A stretch of DNA of 64,000 nt from Ischnura elegans (Eukaryota; Arthropoda; Insecta; Odonata; Coenagrionidae). Position 1 is the stretch's first letter. Every line of letters starts with the position of its first letter. Positions 45,664 through 56,485 of the stretch are shown piece by piece. The notes below the pieces were generated by a model, which made no database searches, was not told the DNA's origin, and was given only the letters and a program-made list of their open reading frames with translations. The position numbers were made by a program, and so were the translations under genes. The stretch lies in the NCBI RefSeq assembly GCF_921293095.1, contig NC_060254.1, positions 4,836,001 through 4,900,000 on the forward strand. The letters are read 5' to 3'.

Positions 45664-47765
45664 AAAGCATATTCCTAGTTAATTTCATGAACATAATAAC
45701 ATTTCATACATACTAATTTCCTCTGCAAAAATAAGGGGGTACTTCGTAACTGGAACTTTAAAACTTGACTGAAGGATAAAAAGCAGTGGCTTCATAGTAT
45801 GTGGTTTACAATATCATTGATTAAAAGATTCAACCATGTTGCAATGACCTATTGCAAAATTATTTTAACCATATGCTGAAGTAGAAAATTGAAAGTAAGA
45901 ATTACAACTCTACAGCATGCTTAAAACACTCTGTTGTACTTCAACCATACAGTATAGTAGGCCCTTATAATGTATTCTACTGAAGACAAAATGATTCTTT
46001 GGTGTTCTATACAACAAATACGAAAACTAAACAAGAAACCCAAAAATTACATTTAAATATGAATTATCTTCTGCATGTTTATCGATGAAGCCATAATATC
46101 TTTGGAAAAGAATGACGCCAATCTTAAAATGATAAAAATTCAGCCAATCAGTGATGTATAAAAAAAGTAAAGCTTATGCTACAATTAAAGTTAAGTTCGA
46201 ACTCAAAGAGAACCAATGCGTCTAATATTTATATGCCACTTTCATTATGAGGTGTTTGGCTTTTACTTTGCAGTGCACCATTTTCCTGTAGGAACTCTAA
46301 TGAATTACCTTCAACAAATATATTCAAAGCTACAGACACTAACCTCAACCCTTAAGAAACAAATAAATGGCAATGTGGTACCCTATTCATACATACTGGT
46401 GAGAAAGGGTAGTTGAACGTTCAATGTCAGGGTATTTCGTGTAAAATGTAGAACTTGCCCAATCAGTAATTTTAGCATCGTGCACTAGTTCTTCCTATGT
46501 TGCTCCCTCGCCACATGACACCCTTGGAACCTGCTTGAACAGCAGCAGCAACATGCAAGTGATAATGCAAATCAAATTTATTAATTTATTCCAATGGTAA
46601 ACATTACTAATCACTAGAATATAGAATCAACGCAAAAGGAAATGGCAGAAAGTCCCCCTACGGCTAAGGATAAACACCATAAATGGATTTAGGAGTACAA
46701 TATCCTAGGTTTATCGCAACATATCACTAAGAAATGCATTTAAAGAAGTTTTTATTGCAACAGAAATCATGATATCTCCAAGATATCATTAAAACCGTAT
46801 TATTTTCACACAATACCGCATCAGGTCTTGAATAAGTTATATCTACACATTAACAATAAGCTTCCACTCCACTCTTAATAATCACTATTTTTATAAGATT
46901 TATAAAAGCACAATTAAACGCACAGGCTTAATAAAAGTAAATATAAAAGTAAAACAATAAGTTCTAGAGAAATGTACATGAATAATATACACACTGACTA
47001 TAACGCATTGAAATTGAAATGGTGTACGAAGAAATAATCAAAAACTCCTAGTTATCCATAGCCATATTTTTTTAATAACTCTCAATAATTAGGCATGAAT
47101 GGTACCGTCCTCTTTGATAATCACTGAAGCCATTTCAGCAAAACCTATTTAATTATATATTTCCATATTTTACAATTAGTTACTAAGCTCGAATACGTAC
47201 CACAAGTAAATATTCGGCCAAAGATGTTGAAACTTCAAGTACACAGGAGCAGACAGCAGTATAAGCACTGGGCCACGACAAAAGTTCGGTGTTGATGTAT
47301 TTTTCCGTTTTAACCAGCCCTAGGAATGTAATCCTCTTCAAACAAAACTGGAATTAAAAATTCGGAATGAGTCAAGGAAAAGATCAGTCGCAATAGCGAC
47401 TCGTCGAGATTTTAATTGCATCCTAAAATTAAGCATTCACACTACTTCGAAATATAATAGTCATTCTTCTCATGAACAACACACAAATAAAGCAATGAAA
47501 AGCGGAGTTTCGTCCACTAATATGTATCCGGATATGCAGATTCTAGTCAAAAACGTAATTGTCTTTATTGTTGTAAATGACCGTAAGATTACTTCATACC
47601 GGCATTGACAAAAACAAATATTTTTTTTGAATACAAAACTAGCAGCACTAATAGTTATTGTTACACTTTGGTACGTAGTAAAGAACTAAGTCAATCATCT
47701 CTGCAACCCAGACTAAATATTATATTTTTGTCACAAAATTTCACATATTCCATTGATGAATAGAA
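45664..47765. other. Intergenic, no feature recognised
   Basis: AT-rich, stops in all frames, no repeat termini. Confidence 0.4.
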
Positions 47766-47769
47766 AACA

Positions 47770-50440
47770 CACAAGCACAAAAACACTCGTCAAGAACCTG
47801 GCCGGATTATCTTAAGAATTTGTTCTTGTTGTAAAATAGATTTTTTGTGGGTATAGTTAAATGCGGAGTTATAATACAAAAGCAAACATTCTTGTAATAA
47901 ACTCGATTTTAATGTGTAGTCATAAATATGCGATATAACTTACATTAGTGATAATTCTTGTTTAAAAATAGATTTTGTTGCGCTGCAGAAGTGAAAAATC
48001 TTGTAATAAACTACATTTTGGTACGCAGGTAGGAAAATGAGAAATGATGATACAAAAGTGAAAATACCATTCATAAACTCAACTTCAGTGCTCAAGTAAA
48101 AAAATGCAAAATTGTTATGCAGAAGTTAATATTCCTGTTATAAATTTGAAATATTCCAATATGACGGAAGACAAATTTGATATAACAATTATAAATAATA
48201 AAAGCGAATTATTTCTCAAACTGGATATTAGAGTGAATGAAAAAAATGCATAATGAGAGTATAGAAGTGGAAATTTTTGCCAGGACATTTAAGTGAAAAT
48301 TGTTATATTCTCAATTTCAATGCACAGAGAGAAAAATTCGAAATAATAAGTATTGACATTTAGCATTTTATTTGCTTTCGCATTCAAATGAGTTTATATC
48401 AGAAATTTTACCTTCTTTATTTGCATTCTGCATTTTTCTACTTCCGCAAATACATCGATCCCATAACAAAAGAAAATTCATTCTGTATTTTCATTTTGCA
48501 TTCATCTTCCTTTGCACAAAAATCGAATTTTTAACAAGAATATTCATTTTTGTCTTATGTTTCAGCTTTATTCTTCCTATATACGTACGTACAGCGTACG
48601 TATAGGAAGTACGTACGCATTACGCATACTTACGTACGCATACATTACGTATACGTACGTACGCATTACGCATACTTCTTTCTGTGCACTAAAATCAAGA
48701 TTTAACAAAAAATAGATCGCTTCTGTATCATCATTTTGCATTTCCTTCGTGCGTCCTGAAATCACGTTTATAACAAGAATTTTCACTTCAGTATCAAAAT
48801 TTTGTATACTTCCCTACTGCGCACAAGAATCTTGTTTCTAACAAGATTTTTCATTAATTCCTTTTAATCGTTTTGCACTTTCCAGTCCTCGAGATGATTG
48901 TAAGAATTTCCACTTTCGTATCATCATTTCGCATTGTCCTCTCGTGCACTGGAATCTTTTTTGAAAGACATGAATTTTCACTTCTCTATCAGTGTTTTCA
49001 CCCCATCGCACTGAAATCACGAGATCATAAGATGAAGATTTGGTGCTATGTGGACATTCATTGTGTGAAATATTTGGTGAAAAATTTGGTGCTTTGAGGA
49101 CATGTATTGTGAGTGTGAAAAATGGTATTTTGAGGGCTTTTTAAAATTTGTTTTCTACTTTGTATTTTGGGTTATGTATATTATTGTGTCTTAATGCACT
49201 TCCTAAATCTATGTTACCACCCGACTTCATGGTCGACTTGTAACTAAATATTTTAATAATAATAACTATCACCTCGGATTCCAATGTGAAGACTGAATGA
49301 TGATGACAATAAAGTATGAATTACTACTGTGCACACCACGTACAATAACGATGATTCATTTTTTAAATATGATTTTAATGTGAAGGAAGATTAGTGTGAA
49401 ATAATGACCAAAGGTTAAAATTGCCTTTCTAAACGCGAATTTAGTGTGCCGAAAGAAATATGGGACACGACATTACAGAAGTGATAATTCTTTTTTTGAA
49501 CTCGATTAACTGCCTCGGTATAAAATACAAAATGAAATTATAATACTATAATGTAATATTAGCTGACTAAATAATATAATATTGGAAGTTAATATTCCTG
49601 CTACAAATTTTATTTCATTGCAAAAGAAGAAAAATGCAAAATGACTTTACAGAAGTGAATATCCTTTTCATTGCTAAATTTCAATGCGAAGGTACATAAA
49701 TGTGAAATAATAATATAGAAATGATTTTTTTGTAAACTGGATTTTAGTCGGAATCCAAAAAAATGCGAATTATTATCACAAAAATCATTATCCATTTTAA
49801 GAACTTAATTTTCCTCTCTTTAAATTTAGAAAAATGCTGGTTTCTACTCAATTTTAAAAGTGCGCAGCAGGCAGAAAAATGTTAAATAAAAAGTTATCAT
49901 TTTTTTTACATTTCCTTCAATTTTTGTTGTAAACTCCATTTTAGTCCTTGGGTAGAAAAAAGCGAAGAAGCATCACAGAAGTAAATTTAATTTGGCTCGA
50001 TTTTTAGGGGTAGGACGTAAAATGGGAAATGACAAAAAAGAAGTAAAAGTTATTTTTATAAATTCGATTTTAGTCATGGGCAGAAAAATGCAAAGAGACA
50101 TTCCAGAAGTGAAGATTCTTGTCATAAACTCGATTTACGTGCACATGAAGGAAAATGCAATATGGAAATATTTTTTGTTTAATGAACTCTATTTCTGTGC
50201 AAAAATAGAAGAAAGGATCGTGTAGACAATACCGAAGTTTTAATATCTTGAATTTAAGAAGGAGGAATAAAAATGGGGAATTAGAATAAAGAAAGGAAAA
50301 TTCTTGCTATAAACTCAATTTTAGTGAGAATGAAGAAAAATGCTAAGTGAAAAGTCAGAAGCCAAAATTCTAATTATAAACTCGATTTCGTTGCTCAGGA
50401 AGAAGGTTGCTAAATGGTGATTCAGAAGTGATACAAAAGG
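47770..50440. repeat. Degenerate ~68-bp satellite array in both orientations
   Basis: Units share an order of words: TTCTTGTTATAAACTCGATT, TTAGTGCACAGG, GAAAAATGCAAAATGA, TACAGAAGTGAA. Anchors (AAAATGCAAAAT-like) recur every 65-72 bp. Units run forward at about 47830-48360, inverted at 48360-49010, and forward again at 49370-50430, with unrelated sequence at 49020-49360. Individual units are strongly diverged. Isolated inverse units occur at 57418-57492. Confidence 0.8.
48570..48680. repeat. TACGTACG-rich hairpin and simple repeat
   Basis: CTTCCTATATACGTACGTAC is followed after three bases by GTACGTATAGGAAG, a strong hairpin, and then by alternating TACGTACGCATTACGCATAC words. It sits within the inverted part of the satellite array. 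Confidence 0.85.
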
Positions 50441-50464
50441 CATTGAATTATATCTACGGTTTCG

Positions 50465-51115
50465 TTTGAAACTACAGAAGTGTTCATTGACCTTATCTCT
50501 CCCAAAAAGATGTATTAACGTTATATAACGTATAAAGGTTCATGGGCGTACCCAGCGAGGGCCAGGAGGGGGAAGCTGCCTCCCTAGAAGCAAAAATCAC
50601 AAATGTCTTTAAGGAGAATAATATTTTTTCAAGCAAACAATTTTAAAAACTAATAAAGAGCTGTTCGAGTTTCCTTAAATGGTTGGTTAGCTTGTCCCCC
50701 ACCTACCCAGTTTTGATCCTGTGTATGCCTTGTATGGGTTTGGGTGAAACTTTCGACAAGGTCATTGACCTCTCTACTCCTAAAGGAGGCCCAGTGACCT
50801 CTCTACTACCAAGAAGGTCATTCACCTCATCATTCCCAAAAACGTCATCAAACCTTACAGGGTAGTGAAAAACGGCGGACAGGGTCATTGACCTCTTCAC
50901 TCACAAAACAGTCATTGAACCTTATGAGTAAGACTTAAACTACAGACAATGTCATTGACTTACACCAACTTAAAAATTTCGTTGACACTAGAATTATGAA
51001 GTTGTTTCCGAAACAGAGTCCACTACAAAAAAGATCATTGAACCTTACGAATTTGAGAGTGAAGCTATGAACAGGGTCCTTGACCTCAGAACGACCCAAA
51101 AAGGCCATCAACCTT
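50465..51115. repeat. Degenerate tandem repeats of GGTCATTGACCT type
   Basis: Words such as GGTCATTGACCTCT, CTACTCCTAAA and GTCATTGAACCTTA recur about every 60-75 bp in the same order. A repeat-like insert (GGGCGTACCCAGCGAGGGCC) sits near 50545. It differs from the neighbouring ~68-bp array. Confidence 0.7.
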
Positions 51116-51194
51116 CCTGCTAGTTCACATGATCACCACCGGCAGAGCTCCTGTATTCTTTCTGTGAAAGACAAAAAATACAGTGTGCTTTAAG

Positions 51195-54100
51195 TAGAGG
51201 CGCGCAAAAGCCGTTCCGCTCGAGTCTCGCTCTCGGGAGTCAAACTGGTAGTCTCACTCCCGGGAGCGAACAATCCCGGATTGCGGTCTCGGGAGCGAGC
51301 GGGATATATTGAGCTCTCGTCGCTCCCGGCAATTTGGCGGATAGCACATACGCAGTGGGCTACTTGCTTTCATGCAGGGAATGCATATTTATCTCTCTCA
51401 CAGTGGGTTCTTGGTCTCATTCTGGGGTGCGAATCCGCCACTGGTGAACAGTAAAATAAATGCATAGCAAGTATAATTAATTATAATTGTATAATCTAGG
51501 GCATAGAGCAGATGCTCTATGATCTAGGGTATAAGAAGAGAGATTTATTCCAGAATTTCATCCATAACATGGAGTGCTAATATTCTTTTCGCTCAGAGAA
51601 TTGTAAGACGGAAAATTTCAACTGCAATTGATGTATAACATAAGTTCGTATTACTGGAATTTATAAGAATAGTACGCGAAATAAAAGAACAATAACTTGA
51701 TATGGTTTTCATTTACCATCATTACGTTGTATTTCAATTTCTTTTTGCATTATAATTAATAAACAAAATGTCATTCACATGGTCTGGGTCAATACGTGAT
51801 CGACGGTCAGTTATTACAAGGCCTGCACGAGAGAAGCATCTTTCGCTGGTTGCACTACTGGCAGGAATATTCATTATCCGCCGAGCGACCTTCGATAGCC
51901 GCGGAAAAGAATGCCGATGGATACTCCACCAATGCAAAACCTTCTGCACATATTCCGGAACGCTTCGCTCAATGTAACGCGTCACTTCGTCAGTGGTTTG
52001 TGGTATTTCAGGCCTTTGCAACCATTCTGAAAACCTCTTTTTCATAGGTGGACTATGACAAGTTTGAGATAAATCACTTTCTTCTGTGATTTCTGTCACT
52101 ATAAGGATAAATGTTAAATTAAATCATCGTGCTACTACTATAAATTGCAGCCAGTAATTAAGAAAAAATCTTTATTTTTTGTAGTGATACATTACCATTT
52201 CCTTCCTGGCACATTATTCGAGCGTTGTCATACACGCATTGTCGCTCTTCAGATGTTAAACGGAGGAGGTCTTTATAATTTGGATTTAAAAATAGTCCCA
52301 AATAATGTCGCCTTTCCAGCTGAGACATAACTTTCTCATCGAGAAATGAGGCTGCCCTTATCTTGATTTTCTTAAGTGTCTATTGAAAGAAAAACAAAAA
52401 GTCAAATACATGTTTAGGAAACAAGAAGTATTAACATTCGCCATCCACACGGCTAGATGACTCGATCGTGTGCTTCAGTCGACATAGCGGCTAAACTTAC
52501 ATTATTCATTGGAATTGAGTCTTAAATAAATAGTCGAATGAACGAAAGGGGAGAATTGAACTCCTACCTCACTTTCGTCAACAGAGACGCCACAATGGCT
52601 TCTTAGACGAAAAATCCAGGGTACTGCCAGCGGTAGCGTAGGTTCAGCCTCTCCTTCAAGATCATCTGTAGCTTCCTTAAAAGGCTTAAGAAAGGCTACC
52701 ATCTCAGCTACCAGGTCGGAATTGTAATTGTTTGCGAGGTGTACTCTTTCACTGTCACGGAGCAACTGTAAAACTCCGTCCTGTTGCTTGTGAATGGAAT
52801 TTAGCATAGTGTAAATGCTGCTCCATCTTGTATCGACGTCCTGATGGAGAGTTCTTTCTAGCCGTGAGACAAGCCCAGATCTCTTCATTAACCCGACTAT
52901 TTTTTCTTGCTGCCTGAATAGCAACATAAACCTGGGGTACCTCCGTTTTGAGGAAATTCTCTTCATGAAACGTGTGCCTCAAAACAGTACCTATTTAAGC
53001 AGTGAGCTAAACAAGGAAGTCGATCGTACATTTTCAGAGCCTTTTTGATGTTTGAACCCTGATCTGTCACGAAGGTCACTTTAAAAAGATCCTCACTACT
53101 TATGCCTATTTCAGCCAATTGACCGAGTAACTCTTCCTTAATATTTGCCCCGGTTTTCGAGATATCTGGAAACTTGGTCGTGATAAGCACATTTGCCTGT
53201 AATTTCCATTCACCAGCTTCTTCGATTATGCGACTGGAGGTAGCCGTCATATAGTGAGTGAACTTTGCGATAATTATCCGTCCAAAGGTCCATAGTCATA
53301 GAAAGTTCCTTGGTAGCTATGGCTTCTTTTAATTTGGGGATGAGAGTAGCTCGAATTTGATTAGCCCTTTCACGCAAGGAACGGGCTACCGTACTTGGAT
53401 GAGGTAGCACGTCTTTGGCCTCTAAGGGTCCGTACTTCACCCCAATATTAATTAACTCTTGCGCGAGGTCCTTGAACCCTTCTCCACCCACTGTCGCAAA
53501 TGGACCCAAGTCTTTTGCACACATGTCTACGCACTTGTCCCTCACACGGTCCTTGTCATCCCGAGAAACAACAGGTGTGGCTGGAGAAACATTTCTTTCG
53601 ATTTTGCACTTGTGCCGTTTCATGCCAGACGTACTTGCCTTATGCACAAGAACAGCTTGGCACGATTCTGTTGCACATCTCACATAACCCAGGGGCTTGC
53701 GTGTCTGAGAATCTAATACAACCTGTCCGATAAACAAGTGGTTAGAACTTCATAAGTTAATGCATTACAGTTCCATATGCAAAATATTTCGCTGGTTACC
53801 TGAAAGTTTTTCCAACATGGACTATTTCTCCCTATGTTCCAAGCAACTATGCATGTTCCCTCTTCAATTTTCTTCACTACTTCTTCTTTTGTATAATGGG
53901 CTCTATCGCCATCTTTATACTGTTCAACATGGTCATTTTCCTCAGAAAGAGCGTCAGCCATCTCGCTAGGGGTCCCCAAAAACGGAATAAAACCGAAACA
54001 CCCAAAACCTTGCACGAAACGCGACGATTTGTTAGGGAACTTCGCGTTAGGAATATTGTATTTTTAATGTTCTTGGACACGTTAACTTATAAGAGAAACA

Positions 54101-54516
54101 TTACAATAACTCTGTTTTAGCTGCAGATACTTATCTTTTTTTTTCTAAATTCTCTTTGTTTGTTTGTTTTCGAATTTCTCTTTGTTTGTCAGCACTCTTG
54201 GTAACGTCCATATCTACAAAATCGGCGTCACAGCGCCATCTCTGCATTAAACAATAAACTTAGGAATTCAACTTGATTTTAACATAATTACTTCAACAAG
54301 GAAGGTTTGTGTAAGTCTGCTAGAAAGCCAGCTAGTAGATTTGACGGATAGCACATACTATGTGCTATCCGCCAAATTGCCGGGAGCGACGAGAGCTCAA
54401 TCCCGCTCGCTCCCGAGACCGCAATCCGGGATTGTTCGCTCCCGGGAGTGAGACTACCAGTTTGACTCCCGAGAGCGAGACTCGAGCGGGAGCGGAACGG
54501 CTTTTGCGCGCCTCTA
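51195..54516 (-). mobile_element. Complete hAT transposon with perfect 8-bp duplication
   Basis: TAGAGGCGCGCAAAAGCCGT starts the element and its inverse ends it. GCTTTAAG flanks both sides (51187-51194, 54517-54524) with no mismatch. The terminal inverted repeats are unusually long, about 155 bp, and almost identical apart from a 6-bp and a 4-bp length difference. It carries a spliced transposase gene on the minus strand. Confidence 0.95.
51734..53961 (-). pseudogene. hAT transposase (BED-finger), frameshifted
   Basis: Four exons are visible: 53961-53801, 53722-52568, 52379-52196 and 52098-51734. Splice sites are good (CAG|GTAACC; GACAG|GTTG; GTGAG|GTAGGA; CAATAG|AC; AATG|GTAATG; TTATAG|TG) and phases agree. 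The protein has a zf-BED domain (WKNFQ ... RCATESC ... MKRHKC), the catalytic region (LSMTMDLWTDNY ... FVTDQGSNIKKAL ... CLAHCLN) and the C-terminal hATC dimerisation domain (SSATSERCFSRAG). Exon 2 contains at least three frame changes, near 53265, 52990 and 52910, the last at a run of A. It is either recently broken or affected by base-calling errors. Confidence 0.82.
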
Positions 54517-54524
54517 GCTTTAAG

Positions 54525-55264
54525 TAGTACCCTACTATTGCTTAAGTCATCTGCTTACTGATTTTCCGTCATAATACTAGATTTAATGAACCTATTTTAC
54601 AGGAGGAGGCAAAAATGAGCGAAACAATGCAAAGCAGATTATTGATGACATTGAAAGTGTAATGCTGAACAGCAAAATCGATATACTATTGGGATACTTT
54701 TTTGGTAGCACTGTTTTGTGGGAAGGAAAGGACAGCTGTGCAAAACACATTTTCAAAGATTAACAAAGCTCTAATGCTGATTATGATCTGCTAATGGACG
54801 TGGAACTTCACAAGCGTCTACACCAAAACCTCTATAAGCAACCAGGAAGAAATATGCTCTCATGCATTTTCAATGGAAACACCAGAGGCCTTCATTAAAC
54901 ATTCCACTTTACAAGGTAGATGATGCAAACATTAGACAATGGTTAATCTAATATGTTGAAGCTTCTTTTTTAAATTATGTAATTTAGAAGCTGCATTAGA
55001 CCATTAGTAAGCAAAATATTTACTTGTTTTTATGTGCTTTTGAAATAAAAACTATGCTATGGAAGAAGATATGATTCCTTAGCAGTTCATGTCGTAGAAT
55101 ATCCAGAGAGGATTCTGGACATGTAGGTAAGAATTCAGAACAAGACAAATGATTTTTCTTGTGGAATTTTCATACTTAACTTGCACTTGCAGGTGACCGT
55201 GAAGGATTGCCAGTGGCTAGTCTGGTGTTATTTTCTTGAATACTGAAATATTAATGCTTTCCAT
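54525..55264. other. Intergenic, possible decayed ORF
   Basis: In one frame from 54606, codons read like protein (IIDDIESVMLNSKIDIL) with frame breaks after, but I recognise no family. Otherwise AT-rich. Confidence 0.3.
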
Positions 55265-55691
55265 TTGATGTTAATTATGTACCATTCTCATTTTAGGCCC
55301 TCCTACGAGCACTAAGTTTGTCATAGCATTGACTAGGGTCAATTTATCCAACTAATCTACTGTCTACACTGACAGCTGTTCTGTTCAACTGACTACAGCT
55401 GTTCCATAATGCATAAGAACACATTTGTATTTCATGAATAGCGATCAAATGAATAGGAAATGCTGTGATTTCTTTAGATGATGCATTAGGATTCATTCCA
55501 CTTCACGTTTTTTACTTCTCCAAAACTCAACAGTTACCACCTTATCCATGTTTTTTCCTTGAAAATATCTAACTTGCACATATGTGCATTCAGTCTAGAC
55601 AGCAGATTTGTTGCATAAATTTACCCAGTCAATGCAATAATAAATGAAATTAGGTGGGCCTAAAATGAGAATGGCACGTAATTAGGATCAA
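55265..55691. mobile_element. MITE of about 430 bp
   Basis: CCATTCTCATTTTAGGCCC (left) and its exact inverse (right), extended outward by TTAATTATGTA/TTAATTACGTG-like flanks, form inverted repeats of about 35 bp. No ORF. Confidence 0.7.
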
Positions 55692-56333
55692 TTGTATTGC
55701 CATTAAAATAAAATTTATTTCAGGGGAAAATAACTCCACTTTTGGTGATGAAACAACAATGTCACCCTTTGCATGTGTCTATTCATTGGTAATCTCCAAT
55801 ACTTAATGATTAATTTTTCCCTTTGCATTCCAAGAAATCCAAAATTAATGAATCTAAACCTCAAAGCAGATAAAGTTTTGCGGAAGGAAAGAGTTTCCGA
55901 CCACAGGCTTACATGAAATAAAAATCCCAAAGAGATGAAGAGGAAGTTTCCTAGTGCATGACTTGGGTGCTGAGCACTGGACCACCATTGTCCGCATGTT
56001 TAAGTCTTTCAAAACGGTATTTTATTACAGCCGCAATTGTTTTAACTATTGGTTATATATGGAGGATGATCCCTGGACAAGGTACCATGGACTGCAAGTC
56101 CATAAAGGTTGGATTGGATTCCGAGTCCCGGTTGAGGGACAATCCTAGCTAAAGTCGTTAATAATCACTCTTTAGTGTTATATAAAACATAGATAAATTT
56201 AATTCGTCAGCAAGAGAACAAAAGATATATGTAAATGCATTTCAAGCACAGCCAGAAAAAATAAAGGCTCTCCACATGGTGGTCGACTGCACCACCGTTA
56301 TTTGAAAAAGCGCAGAGCTGCTGCGCTTTATGG
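55692..56333. other. 3' flank of the upstream dsRBD gene copy
   Basis: This includes the 3' UTR of the minus-strand gene. Just past the stop codon, GCGCAGCAGCTCTGCGC (about 56309-56327) forms a hairpin. A word GGATTCCGAGTCCCGG near 56117 resembles a tRNA B box and may mark another SINE. Confidence 0.4.
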
Positions 56334-56485
56334 TCACTCCTCCTCGCAGCGCCCGATCATCATCATCAGAGCGTGAAGAAGATTGACCGACGCCATCTCT
56401 TCAGCTGCACTCTTGTCAGGACCTTCACCAAATTTCACCAACTCCGGAGTGGTACCCAGACTAGCAGCGCACAATGCATTCCCAA
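56334..56485 (-). CDS. Last exon, end of dsRBD3 with stop
   Basis: The exon is 152 nt. The acceptor is CCCTTGTACAG|TT and it ends in TGA (56336-56334) after GRCEEE. FGEGPDKSAAEEMASVNLL is the conserved G-x-G ... A ... A helix of a dsRBD, with KSAAE in place of the basic KKxAK, as in third dsRBDs that bind protein rather than RNA. Confidence 0.8.

Noticed and set aside
47770-50440. CRISPR-like spaced repeats
   Set aside because: Units are contiguous, strongly diverged, in both orientations and within animal DNA; there are no exact repeats with unique spacers and no cas genes.
52510-53716. Plus-strand ORFs opposite the hAT transposase
   Set aside because: They are antisense shadows; the minus strand has BED and hATC domains with consistent splice sites.
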